Below, piece after piece: positions 51,951-63,574 of a DNA stretch of 64,000 nucleotides. The stretch lies in NCBI GenBank assembly GCA_034440575.1, contig JAOTOL010001602.1:2204501-2268500 (forward strand), given 5' to 3'. A program made the translations under genes and the position numbers. A model generated the notes under the pieces. It did no database searches, had not been told where the DNA came from, and saw only the letters and a program-made list of their open reading frames with translations. Position 1 is the stretch's first letter, and the number at the start of each line of letters is the position of its first letter. The DNA is from Imbricaverruca yamaguchii. Lineage: Eukaryota > Arthropoda > Thecostraca > Neoverrucidae.

Positions 51951-52331
51951 TGTTCCTGACCCTGCTCCAAGCTGCTATCAGCAACTTGGAGTAGTTGCTC
52001 CATGTCCCCATGCATTTTCAGAGCAGAACAGAGTAGCTCCAATCTACTCCAACTTGCTCCAACTTACTCCAGCTGAGACCAGGGGCAGCTTGGGGCAGCT
52101 TGGAGTAGCGCAAATGTGGCACTGATGATACATTCGTGAAGCTCTTTGGGGCATCTGCATCAACAAGCTTTGAACACCTGCTTCATGTATGTAACCATAA
52201 TACAAGCACAGACAGCTGATTTTTACTCCAAGTTGCTCCACACATTCCAGTTCTCACTTTTACTGAGCCTGCTTCAAATTGCTCCAAACTGCTCCAAACT
52301 GCTTACCCTTTTTGGAGCAGGGTCAGGAACA
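51951..52331. mobile_element. 381-bp MITE-like element with 20-bp perfect TIRs
   Basis: tgttcctgaccctgctccaa at 51,951-51,970 is repeated as an exact reverse complement at 52,312-52,331. The interior is packed with direct and inverted tgctccaa / ttggagca octamers near both ends. No coding capacity. No obvious target duplication. Confidence 0.75.
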
Positions 52332-53160
52332 GATTCAAAGACAAAGTACAAACAGACATGCATATCAATGTAAATTCAGCTTCAGTGTACTGTTTGTGCT
52401 CCAGCATCTCACATCATTATTATGCTTTCCATTCAGGATTCCCAGTGAGGATTCCCATAATTATCAACTCCCAGTGAGGTTCAGGATTCCCATCATTATT
52501 AACAACACTTTCATTTGATTCCCAGTGAGGTTATTTGCTCAAATTGTTTCAAGGTCTGCCATAATTTTTTATAAGGAATTCCATAGCCAGGCGATTCCTA
52601 ATTACCTTCTTGAAGTATCAAAGCTTTATAAGCCACAGTCTGAGCACAATGCTGGTAAATGTGCAACATAGTTGCACAAATGGTACATACTGGGAACCTA
52701 CAAAAATACCTTTAACATCATAGCATATTTTATCTGTATTGTGACTATATCAGCAATTATATTGACAGCCACCGACTTGAAAGTACTCATTTGCGGAGAA
52801 AATGAATGGTCGCATCGTCTTAACCACGTCAAAATGAGTCCCAGCAAAAGCACAAAGAATGAAGTTGGGTAAATATTCCTCTCCACATGCAGGATTACAA
52901 TGCACAAATCCAGCCTTGCCTGTACATGATCAAAAAATGTGTCCGAACAAATGTTCACTGGAAAGAACAGGTCAATATAATAGCCTACCTGATCAGCGGG
53001 AGACAAATATATCCCCTGCAGATGAAGCAAAATAAAAGTAACCATTCCGTATGTTCTAAGCAAGGCGACGGATCTGAGAAAAGTAGTCTGCACCCATATC
53101 GATATCATGTTTAAAAAATCCTTCGGATGACGTCATGCAGGCTTGAAGGAAAACTTCGAT
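52332..53160. other. Unassigned AT-rich sequence
   Basis: Short gattcccagtgagg direct repeats lie at 52,436-52,530. Nothing else recognised. Confidence 0.4.
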
Positions 53161-53500
53161 CTACCTTGTAGTAAAGGTATCTTGGCATGATCCAGCACTG
53201 TCGAGGTGTGGTTTGATGGGTTCAGATTGGGAGGACGTTGTCTTGTTCGTGCGTGGGTCAGCGGCGCGGAGAGTGAAGGTCTGGTCTATTTTGCGAGGCG
53301 AGGTCGTGATCTTGGCACGAGCAGAAGTCGACGAGGTCCAAAGGGCTCCCATAGGGTCATCGAAGGGAATAGTTCGGCGCGTTTGCATCAATCGAGGGAG
53401 CATCAGGGGCCAGGTCTGTGTTCTTGCGATGGTCGTTGGGTATGGTCAGAGGAGAAAATTCGGTCTATGTCCGTTGGCGAGCACGGGTAAGTGCCATATT
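53161..53500. other. GC-elevated segment open on both strands, possible exon
   Basis: It is about 300 bp of higher GC than its flanks. The minus-strand frame (about 53,450 down to 53,161) reads LPRLMQTRRTIPFDDPMGAL and ends near a donor-like ACAAG/gtagat. The plus-strand frames end at ACGG/gtaagtg near 53,487. I recognise neither, and codon usage does not decide the strand. Confidence 0.3.
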
Positions 53501-53921
53501 TTTCGCTTTCCCATATCGTGCGGAAAAAGCCCTACCAAGTGTGATTTAAACAAAGACGAAGGACACACAGAAACTCATGGAACAGAAAGTACGGCAAAGA
53601 TGGCAAAAAGCACGTGGGGTGATGGGTATCACTCCACTGCAAACGAAACGCGAAAAGAGCGATGGGTGTCACCCTACGAAAATGAAAAATAATTAGCTGC
53701 AAAATTAGCAGCCAGTTGCATAGGCGTAGGAGCGTCTCAAAAAGTGTGAGGGCCAGTTTCAACAGCAAGGGTGCACCCAGGAACTTCTCAATGTACCACG
53801 GTTGAACACTTTCGGATGGATAACCCGATAATTTCAATAGTGTTTAGAGTGTTTAGAGAGTTCAAATTTCACACGACTTTAACCAGCCGATATCACCACA
53901 CGGTGGCAGGCTGGCAAAATT

Positions 53922-54040
<119 letters not shown>

Positions 54041-54775
54041 GACTTTCACCGCTAAGGGAGATGGGGGTAGGTCCCCTGGGTGCGTCTATGGCTAACAGCA
54101 ACATGCGATACTGAAAAAGAACTATCATCACAATATAAGTACTTTCAAATTCGGACATCTTGCTGGACTTTGAACTCTTTTCTCGACTGATGCATTATTT
54201 TCTAATAATAGGTTTGCCTCTCTGGTGCAAGTGAAACTACTAGGAATACTGTTCAATAAAAAATGTTCCAACTTCCGCTATGTGCGCGTGTGTGTGGGAG
54301 GAGGGGTGCGAGTTCATTATTACAACCTTACTAATGATTTTGCGGCGTGCCCTAGTTCCCATGATTAATACTGTACGGCATAGGTTTAGTAGTGTCTGAA
54401 AAACTGGGTGGGTACCTATTAGTGTTCAGACAAAATTTGTTCAACTTCTGTTTTGTGCTGGGGGGGGGGGGGGAAACTCATTACAGCCTCCATTATGAGT
54501 ATGTGGTGTGCTCTAGTTTCAATGATATAGCACTATACATCTCTAAGATGTCCCCCGTTGTAAATGTCATCGATTTTGTTGAAGAGAAAGAATAAGTAAG
54601 AACGCAGTTTACTTGCTGGCCTATCGCAAAAGAAGTCTCATCATTGATGCTGGAGAGGATGAGAAACAGAAGAGACGGGTCATCGCTTGTTGAGAATTCT
54701 TTGATCTGCTATCTGGGTGACCAAGATTGGCAGTCTGACATGATTATGTAATGTTAGTGAATGATCCTTGTCGGG
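54041..54775. other. Unassigned sequence
   Basis: A G-run lies at 54,461-54,472 and tgtgcgcgtgtgtgtggg near 54,281. No gene. The strings gcataggcgtaggagcg (53,712) and gcgtctatggc (~54,080) could be ends of a small DNA transposon enclosing the (AC)n, but the match is weak. Confidence 0.3.
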
Positions 54776-56300
54776 TTTCGATGCAATTTCGGGTCCACGC
54801 TGTGCTTAGCTGGGACCGCTATCGGCAACTTTTGGGAGCCCCGAGGATAATTTTTGATGCCCTGACCAGAATTTATAGGACCAGTGACAGGAATTTTGGG
54901 TCCAAAGCGCGATTTTTTTTTGGGGTGGGGGGGGGGTTGGCGCTAGTTCCCGAAGCGCATTGTACTTGTCTGGGCCCCAGTGTGAATTTGGTTTTCCCTG
55001 GTGGAAGTCGTCTGGTTCGGTACAAAGCTTTTTGATACCCGTTGTATATTTTATAACCCCTAATTCTGGGGGTCATGATGCGAATTTATGGGGCTCCGGA
55101 ACCATTTTTGGGTACTCCGACGCGATTCTTCGTTCTTGGGAGTCCACCATTTCGGGATGGATGGGTTGGGGGAATTTGTCTCTCTGGCATACCACTGCGG
55201 CTGCTCAACGATTTCTTTTTTTTGCAGCCGATGGCACCCTTAAGAGTAGAAAGGCCCATTGTAGAACTTTATTTCGGGGCCTATTCTGAATTTGTTTTCC
55301 GGTGCTCGGGTCGACTCAATGGAGTCCCTTTTTATTTTCCTGGAGTTGACTTGGGCGATTTTTGGACCATGTCAACATTTGATTGGATACCTATCACGAG
55401 TTTTAACGGCCTGGCTACGTCTTTGGGAGTCCAACACGCTCTGGTTTCTTTTGAATCGACTGGTAGGAGCCCAGAGTGATTTCCTACGTCCATTTTTTTC
55501 GTTTCCCCGGCTTCATTTGTTGGATGTTCCTGATGAAACTTTTGGGGTCCCGTTTGACCTGTGAAGCCCTACCGTGATTTTCATGGGCCCGGGTGCGACG
55601 TTTTGGTACCTTCAGGCTCAGCGTGATTTTCAGTGGCCCCGGTCCAACCTTTTGAGTCCCCGCTGTGATGCCGAAGAACCACGGCACGACTATTTTCGGC
55701 CACCAACGTGATTTTATGGGCCCAGGCGCGAACTTTTGAGCCTCCACCGTGATTTGCAAAGGTCCAGCCCGTCTTTCTGCGGCTTCCATCGTTATTTTCA
55801 AGGACCACAATGCGACTTTTTCTGCTCCCAGCGTGGTTTTAAGGGACCCCGGTCCAACTTTTGGTGCCCCCAGTGCGATTATCAGGGACGCCAGCCCGAC
55901 CCTTTGGGACCCAGCGTGATTTTGAGGGCCCAACCAGTCTTTTTCTGGCTCAGCGTCATTTTCGGGTCCCTGGAGAACCTTTTTGGCCCCCAGAGTGATT
56001 GATAGAGGCTTAATCAAACCTTTTAAGGCCTTTGTGTAATTTCATGGGGCACTGGCGCGACTTATCGCATCAGTGCCCCATGAAGTCGCGTCACGAATGA
56101 AGTCGCGAAAAAGTCGCGCAGTCCCGGCGGGAATTTTTTGAGGCCCAACGGTATTTTCGCGGGCCCGGCCACACATTTTCTAGCTATCATCTTCATTTTT
56201 AGGGTGCCGGGACGACTTTTGAGGTCTTCAGTGCTATTTTCAGAGCCTGACGCTATTTTTTCGAACCCAGGCGCATTATTGGGAGCCCACAACCTGTCAT
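54776..56300 (+). repeat. Degenerate ~28-30-bp satellite array (array 3)
   Basis: About 50 diverged units alternating between cagcgtgattttcagggcc and ccggtccaacttttggtgcc types, giving a ~57-60-bp dimer period in the best part (55,560-56,010). The dimer is near-divisible by three, which keeps a 177-codon minus frame open (56,017-55,484). Same family as 12.7-13.5 and 15.0-16.2 kb. Confidence 0.75.
56041..56084. other. 14-bp perfect inverted repeat in the array
   Basis: ttcatggggcactg and cagtgccccatgaa are exact reverse complements around 16 nt, followed by gaagtcgcg direct repeats. Confidence 0.88.
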
Positions 56301-57129
56301 GGGAGGGGGACTGCTCCAATGCCCCCTCCATTCGCTATGCCACTGCGCATACCACAATGGTTGCATAGCTTAACCATGCCGTCTATGGAGTACATCACAC
56401 AAAATCGCCTCTCCTATGCCAATTTAGCTGCTTGCACCGCGAGTAGCATTAAGAAATATACACGCTGCGATTGGTCTAAATTGATCTCATTATCTTCGGG
56501 GTTCTTAAATCTCAGCCTGGATGTAAACATCACTGGACGATGAAAAGCCTTGATTGCGGTCTCCGTTGTAATTCGATGTTTTGTGCTTTTAATCAAATGT
56601 TTTTATTGATTATATTCTGGAATTAGTGTCTTTGCTAAGCAGATATTGTTACATATATCAAGGCACCACCATCTTACCGAACCATTTCTGTTCAACGACA
56701 TAATTTGAATTCAATATTTACCGTACTGTCAATGCCACTACGCAGTTACCCAGCTGAAGATCTAATCGGGTCGGTTGTCATGCTCGTCTTGTGCCTTCTC
56801 AGGCCGCATGACAAGCATCGCTCGTTATTCGTCACATTATCGCTATTCATATAACTTCTCGAGTGACTTTGTCAGGTCGCACCATCAGCCCCCAATCCTC
56901 TCGGGGATTATGATATTCTGACAGGCGTTCTCGCACTTGAAGTTGATATAATAGGCTGCGGACTTCATTATTGTATCTATTCTGCCATAATAAATGATGG
57001 AAATAAGTATTTTTCCATATCGGATACCATCACGGATAATACCCAGGCATCTCACTGAAAAGTTTGGATATTTGTGTACGGTGCTAAACTGTGAAAATCC
57101 ATTGAAATGTGAGAATTTTAACGTTTTAT
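56301..57129. other. Unassigned sequence
   Basis: A 74-codon plus frame (56,319-56,543) is unrecognised. The rest shows nothing. Confidence 0.35.
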
Positions 57130-57132
57130 TTC

Positions 57133-57165
57133 ATAAAGACATAAAGACATAAAGACATAAAAGAT
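57133..57165. repeat. (ATAAAGAC)n octamer tail of CR1
   Basis: About four copies of ataaagac on the plus strand, marking the LINE 3' terminus. Confidence 0.93.
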
Positions 57166-57242
57166 TAGTGCAACTCTGAGCCACAAGGGCCCTTCTTGGT
57201 TGCACTCTGTACACTGAACCAGTTGCCCACCAAATCTGCCAA

Positions 57243-60200
57243 TCAGCCCTCCCTGTAATACTGAAAAGCAAGCCCTCTATTCTTATAATGATTGTCTATG
57301 CTGTTTTTAAAGATGTTCAATGTGCTGCTATTGACGATGTTTTCTGGCAGCTGGTTCCAGTGTTCCACTACCCTGTTGGTGAAGAAAGTTTGCCTTAACC
57401 TTGTTCTGCTGTGGTTAATTTTAATTTTGAATTTATGACCTCTAATTGCATCATTTCTGTTAAATTCAAACATTTCCCCAAGGTATCCCCTCTCCAGACC
57501 ATTGACAAATTTAAAGACCTCGATGAGATCTCCTCTCAGCCTTCTATATCTAAGTGAAAACATATTCAATTTCTTCAATATTTCCTCATATGCCAGGTTG
57601 CTTATGCCATTAACCATTTTTTTAGCCCTCTTATGTGCTCTCTCTAAAAGCCAACAATCTTTTTCATAGCTAGGAGACCAAGCTTGGATGCAGTATTCCA
57701 AATGTGGCCTGACGTATGCACAGTAAAGCTTCCTGATCACTTCCTCACTTCTGTATGATACATTCCTATTTATTGCCCCGAGCATTCTCAGTGCCCTCTT
57801 CCTGGCTTCCTTGGTCTGTTCTGATGCCCCCAATTTTGTGTTTGGAATAACACCTAAATCCTTCTCCTGTTGAGTCACTGATAGCACTTGGCCACCCATC
57901 AAGTATGGAGCCTTCATATGCTGCTTACCTACATGCATGATTTTGCACTTATCAAAGTTAAATTTCATTTGCCATTCTTCGGACCACTTCACAAGTTCGT
58001 CTAAGTCTTTTTGCAGCGAGATATGCTCATCCTGACCTGTTATTGCCCTAAAGACCTTCAAATCATCTGCAAATTTCAAAACTTTACTGCTTAGGCCACT
58101 TTCAATGTTATTTACAAATATAATGAACAGTAATGGCCCTAGTACTGACCCCTGGGGGACTCCACTAAGAACATTTTGCCATGATGACTTTGTACCATTT
58201 AGCATCACTCTTTGCTGTCTATCTGAAAGCCACAACTCTATCCATTTTAAGATGCTACCTGCAATACCATGGGACTGAAGCTGTATCATTAACCGTTTAT
58301 GGGGTACCTTGTCAAAGGCCTTACTAAAGTCAAGATATGCTACATCAACCTGATTTCCCTGATCAAATTGTTCTGTGGCGAAGTTCAAAAAGTCCAAGAG
58401 GTTTGTGAGACACGATCGTCCTTTTCTAAATCCATGTTGAGTATCTTGAATCAATCTGCTACCTTCCAGATAACTAACTATTCTATCCTTGATAATTGAT
58501 TCGAGTACCTTGCAGACTAGGGATGTGAGACTTATTGGCCTATAGTTTTCAACTTTCCCTCTTTCTCCTTTCTTGAAAATAGGAACTACATTTGCCCTTT
58601 TCCAATCGGTTGGAATTTCATTATGTGAAACTGATCTACAAAATATTATACTAAGTGGAAATGCCAGTTCCTTTTCATTTTCCCGCAACACCCTAGCATA
58701 AATATCATCAGGTCCTGCTGCCTTATTTGGCTTTATTTTCCTGATATGATTGTAAACAACATCACTACCAATGAAATCAACATAATTTGTCAGATCCCAT
58801 GTAACTGAACTATGGTGTACGGTCGGCAGATTGGTCATATCTTCCAATGTAAACACTGATTTGAACTGCTTGCTCAGCTCCTCAACCATCTCACTATCCT
58901 CACCCAATGTAGTCCCGTTTACTTCCAGTGGACCAATTGTGCTAGAAACTTTACTCATCTTGTAGAAACTAAAGAACTTTTTACTGTCCCCATTACAGTT
59001 TCTAGCTAAATCCAGTTCCTTTGCTCGCTTTGCTGCTCTGGTTTTTTGCTTCACAGTGTCTCTAGCTTTTCGATACGCCTTTAGATTAATGACATTTGAG
59101 GCTTCTTTAAAAACTCTAAATGCAGTTTTCTTAGCCCTAATTGCTTTTATCACGTCTGGTGTAAGCCATGCTGGCTTTCCTACCCTTCTTTTGCGTCTTT
59201 GCTTTTGGGGGACATGTCTAATCTGAGTTTCCTTTAAGTAAGATTTGAACTTTTCCCACATTTCACAGGCATTTAAATTGGAGAATTCTTCTTCCCATCT
59301 GATGGCACTTAAAGCCGCTCTCATGCCGTTAAAGTCTGCTCTGTTGAAATTTGGAACCTTTACCAAATTATCCTTGATAATTTCCCCTACATGTGCCTTG
59401 AATCTAACTATGTTATGGTCACTTTTCCCAGAGTTTCGCCTACAGTCAAGCCTTGAACCAAGTCACTTAAATCCGAGAATACAAGGTCCAAGAATGAACC
59501 ATGCCTGGTAGGTTCCGATACAAACTGGTGTAAGAACAGGTCCTCTTCAAGGCATTTCCTGAACATTTTGCATGATGGGGAGCCAACACCAGCATTTTCA
59601 TAACCTTTTAGATTAAAGTCACCGAGAATAAGGCACTTCCTCTTAAAGTTTCTACTGATTTCCTCACAAATCACCTTGTCAAGCTCCAGTTGCTGAGAAT
59701 GTGGCAGGGTTCCTGATCGGTAGAAAGCTCCTATCCTAAGAGTATTGCTGTTGCCTTTTCCCACAGTGACATCAAGCCAAATGGACTCCACAGACACATT
59801 TTTATCCCCACCTGCTACTTTTTGAGAACTGAATAAGCTATTCACATAGAGCATTACACCACCCCCTTTCATTGCTGGACCCCTATTGCACGAACACATA
59901 TTGTATCCCTGGATCTCATAGTCCTGTAAGTTGTCTCCAAAATATCCTTCACTGACCCATGCCTCCGTAATGCAAACAAAATCCGGTTCCTCCTCAGCAA
60001 CATAACACTTGAACTCATCAAATTTGGAACGGATACTCTGAGCATTAAACATCATACACTTAACAAATGCTCCATAACCACCTTTGGCTTTTTCATATTG
60101 AGGAGTTCTTTTATCACTAGATGAACTATAACTCTGTCCCCTTGAGTTGCTGCTGTCCCTATTTGCAGACTTTGAGGTTCTATTGCCTTGGCTGACACTA

Positions 60201-60249
60201 TTGGAATATTCCTGAGTTGGCAATGCAATTTCATCCCTCCCCACCCCAT
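57243..60249 (-). pseudogene. CR1 ORF2: endonuclease and reverse transcriptase, one frameshift
   Basis: The apurinic-type endonuclease (60,150-59,420) shows MFNAQSIRSKFDEF, CITEAW, GAFYRSG, LILGDFNLKG and FLDLVFSDL. The final SDHN box is split by a -1 slip in an A-run (plus-strand tttt at 59,423-59,426), after which the second frame continues to 57,243. The RT shows YRPISLTSL, GFRKGRSC, motif A YLDFSKAFDKVPH, SGVPQGSVLGPLLF and motif C FADDLKVF, so catalytic Asp are intact. It ends RGLAFQYYREG. The start codon is uncertain (ATG at 60,249 or another frame). It nicks target DNA and reverse-transcribes its own RNA. Confidence 0.93.
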
Positions 60250-60257
60250 TTCCTAGT

Positions 60258-61209
60258 TTCCCTGAAGGACATGCTCATATACTTTGCCTAACACATGGAC
60301 CCCCTTCTCAGAAAAGTGCAGGCCATCCCTCTGATAGAGGTCTCACGATGCATAAAACCTGCTCCACTCGTCTACAAATGTAAAACCTAGCTCCTGGCAG
60401 AGCTTTCCTACCCTGGTGTTAGCTGCCAGTGCCCTAGAGCTCCACTCAGGGGAGGCTCTAGCCCTAGGCAAAATTCCTGTTACAAGCACTCTATTGGTGC
60501 CCTTCAGGGTGGCCAGAAGGGCCCTGTACTCCCGCAGAAGCTCCTCGCTCCTAGTATGACCTATGTTATTTACCCCTACATGCACTATGACTGTGTTAAA
60601 CTGGTGATTACTGGTGACCTGTGCCACCGCAGGTACCAGGTCCTTCACCTTGGCACCAGACCTGGTGATGCACCTCCTGTACCTCCTACCTTTACAAAAT
60701 ACCCGCTCTAAATGACGCACACGAGAGTCTCCTATGACCAGCACTGACTCCTTACTACTGCTATCCTGGGGGCAGTCATCCAATGCCTGGAACATATTTG
60801 TTGTTACTATGCCTGCCCGCTGGGCCGGTCGGCTACACTTCCTCCCGCTCCTACCACCTGCCACCTGCCACTCACTGACCCTTTCCTTAGGTTCGCGTCT
60901 CCAAATCCTCCACCCCCTGACCTCATGCCACTTCCCCTCCTGTGACCTACCAGAACTAACCCTCCTCTGTTCACTATTAACACTATTAACACTCCCCTCT
61001 TGAGAGATCCCAGCCACCTCCACAGTAGGGGAAACCTCAGCTACCTGGTGGCCTGCGACCACCTGGGCATATGATGTCCCTGCTACGGATTGACCCCTTG
61101 TTGCTTTATCTTGCCTACCCTGTGCAACAAGGGCAGCCTTGAGGTTGGAAACCTCTGCCTTAAGGGTCCTAATTTCTTCCTCTAGTGCCTGCATCCTGGT
61201 CGAAACCAT
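60258..61209 (-). pseudogene. CR1 ORF1: coiled coil and SGNH/GDSL esterase-like protein
   Basis: Residues ~1-35 form a heptad-like coil (MQALEEEIRTLKAEVSNLKA). A Ser/Gly/Arg-rich linker follows. From ~residue 160 an SGNH-hydrolase-like fold shows VLVIGDSRVRHLER (block I, GDS), VIVHVGVNNIGH (block III) and ILPRA. An in-frame TGA at 60,343 cuts the protein after WSRFYAS. Beyond it the same frame reads DLYQRDGLHFSEKGVHVLG, the DGLHFS block that would hold the catalytic His, then a natural stop near 60,258. CGA to TGA by CpG decay is a likely cause. Esterase-type ORF1 proteins are known in part of the CR1/L2 group. Confidence 0.88.
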
Positions 61210-61264
61210 CCTAAACGCTGCAGCGTATGCCTAGATTTAGATTCAAATTAACTTGCTAAATTAA

Positions 61265-61913
61265 CTTGCTAAACAACCGACAAAAAAGCTAACTATCATT
61301 CACTATAAATCGCTACCTCCTATACTGTCAGTTAAATATCTGAGTGCCTCAAGAAAAGCAGAAACTATTAAACAATTGTTTGTTTTTTTTGTTTTGTTTT
61401 GTTTTTTAAATAAATTAAATAACTAAACAACATGTCTAATCTAATTGTCTTCCACACAAGTAGACAACTATATAAATATCCCTTTGATATCACTTATGGC
61501 TAGACAGAAAAATGAACAGTCACACAGCACTTATGAATACCCCCAACTTACTACTAATTAAACTATCTTAAACTTCAACACCAAACACACTTGCTAAACA
61601 ACCGACAAAAAAGCTAACTATCATTCACTATAAATCGCTACCTCCTATACTGTCAGTTAAATATCTGAGTGCCTCAAGAAAACCAGAAACTATTAAACAA
61701 TTGTTTGTTTTTTGTTTTGTTTTGTTTTTTAAATAAATTAAATAACTAAACAAGATGTCTAATCTAACTGTCTTCCACACAACTAGACAACTATATAAAT
61801 ATCCCTTTGATATCACTTATGGCTAGACAGAAAAATGAACAGTCACACAGCACTCATGAATACCCCCAACTTACTACTAATTAAACTATCTTAAACTTCA
61901 ACACCAAACACAC
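61265..61913. repeat. Two 325-bp direct repeats at the CR1 5' end
   Basis: cttgctaaacaaccgacaaa starts at 61,265 and again at 61,590. Copies are about 98% identical (ctattaaacaattgtttg in both). They lie immediately upstream of ORF1 in the minus-strand LINE, as monomeric promoter units do in some LINEs. Confidence 0.9.
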
Positions 61914-63574
61914 TATGCCCACCAAAACATAAATAAAGTATGTTAGGATAGTATGAATGTTGTCTAATGTACTTATCAAATCTACACACTTGTAATATCT
62001 CCTACTACAGAAATCGAAGAGTCGAGAACACGCCGAAGCCACGAGGCCTCCCTTTGGCGCATACATTTCATACTACATTCACGCAATATAGGCATCGTGG
62101 CAGTAATTTTATGCTTCAATATTGAAAATACGTGCAAATGTTGAAGTGGATGGCGCCTAGGCGCAAGAACATGGATAGTACATCGCTATGTATTATCAAG
62201 GCAAGGAACATGCACTTGCAAATTGTACGCCTTACCTTGATTGTGCTACATTACTGCCAACAGTCTTTACAAATTTCTGCCTTAAGCAATATTAACGAAA
62301 TCGATGTTAAATATGTCAAGAGTAAAAGAGCTACAGTGGAAGTATGAATGTATTTTGCTACTGGCTAGCACATTATCTGCTTTATGTGCATATCCATGCA
62401 TCTGCTGCATTACATCAACTCCTCAATTAGTTGAGTTGTCGTCAGGTCATGTCCACGTATGTATTACTTCAAAAATGAAGTGCAACCGTGTGATATGTGT
62501 ACCTTTTACGTAGTTATGGATTACAGGACGTTTTTCACATATTCAAATGTGTGCATGTTGTCCTTTTGTGACGTTAAATGTCTCAAAAGTGGGAGGACCA
62601 GCCACCATTGTTGGCCCCTCCACTTTTAAAAGTTCGAGGGCCATGGTTCCCTGCCCCCCCCCCCCTGTTCCTACGCCTATGGCCAGTTGAGCCGATCGCC
62701 AGGGCGGAATACAAAGTGAGCTTTGTCAGAGTTGTTTTTCACTGAAATAGCACTGGCACTCCATATGGATCTGCCGTCTAATCCAATAGAAGCTTAACGT
62801 ATAATATGCTCATGAACATTGATTAAAATCAGAATAAATTACGGCTTTTGAGGCAGCATTAATCATCGAAATTAGGGTAAGTTGCCCTCCATCACCGTCA
62901 TCACTTCTAATGTTCCCAGGCGGCCGCGCATTTGGAAGCATTGACGTAGCCATTAAGGGCTAGGAGCTGCAGCACAGCGGGCATCTTAACAGAGTCTCGA
63001 GTGGGCATTGCACGCGATTTGGAAAACCGACAGCGGTCAGCACGGCCTCTCTCAACTCGTCAATGGAGCAACAAGGCAATCAGGCTGCCACACCGGGCTC
63101 TATCATGGGCACCATTTACTGCGCGGGCCATAACAATAACCCTCAGTCATCGGTTTGTGACATTTAAAGGCAGTTGACCACCTCAATCTTCCTGAAGGGC
63201 AATTTTGCGGATAACATCACAGGGGTATGTCTCTCTTAGTAACTGCGCGGGAAGCAGTGCATATTTTTCGAGTTCATGGAAAGAGATGAATGCTTCCAGG
63301 TGCCAATCGCTGGGGTTTACATTATGTTGACCTTGAATGTCCTTTTAAAATAGGGTTTAACCGTGCAATACACGAATGATACAGCCCCAAGGCAGGCCAG
63401 TATGAAGAATAATGAGGCAATATATTTCGAAGACCATGAGGGAATAGCATGCAATCTAGATATCACATGCATGTTTGCATATCTTGATATGAAAAATAGT
63501 CGTTCCCGGCATCTCATTGTCTCCCGTTTAAAAACCGGTTGCCAGTCGTACTGCGGCCGAGTTTGGCCGCCTGG
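61914..63574. other. Unassigned sequence
   Basis: A C-run at 62,655-62,667 is followed by ctgttcctacgcctatgg, a string resembling DNA-transposon ends at 53,712 and 8,715. No gene recognised. Confidence 0.35.

Larger units (their letters stand above)
57133..61913 (-). mobile_element. CR1-clade LINE, nearly full-length
   Basis: In minus-strand order: two tandem 325-bp 5' repeats (61,913-61,265), ORF1 with coiled coil and esterase-like domain, ORF2 with endonuclease and reverse transcriptase, a short 3' UTR (gggcccttgtggctcag) and a 3' tail of about four tttatgtc octamers (57,165-57,133). The octamer tail and lack of an obvious TSD fit the CR1 clade. Few lesions (one stop in ORF1, one frameshift in ORF2) suggest recent activity. 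Confidence 0.93.

Noticed and set aside
55484..56017. 177-codon minus-strand frame with ~19-residue repeats
   Set aside because: Produced by the ~57-60-bp dimer of a degenerate satellite; no start context or homology.
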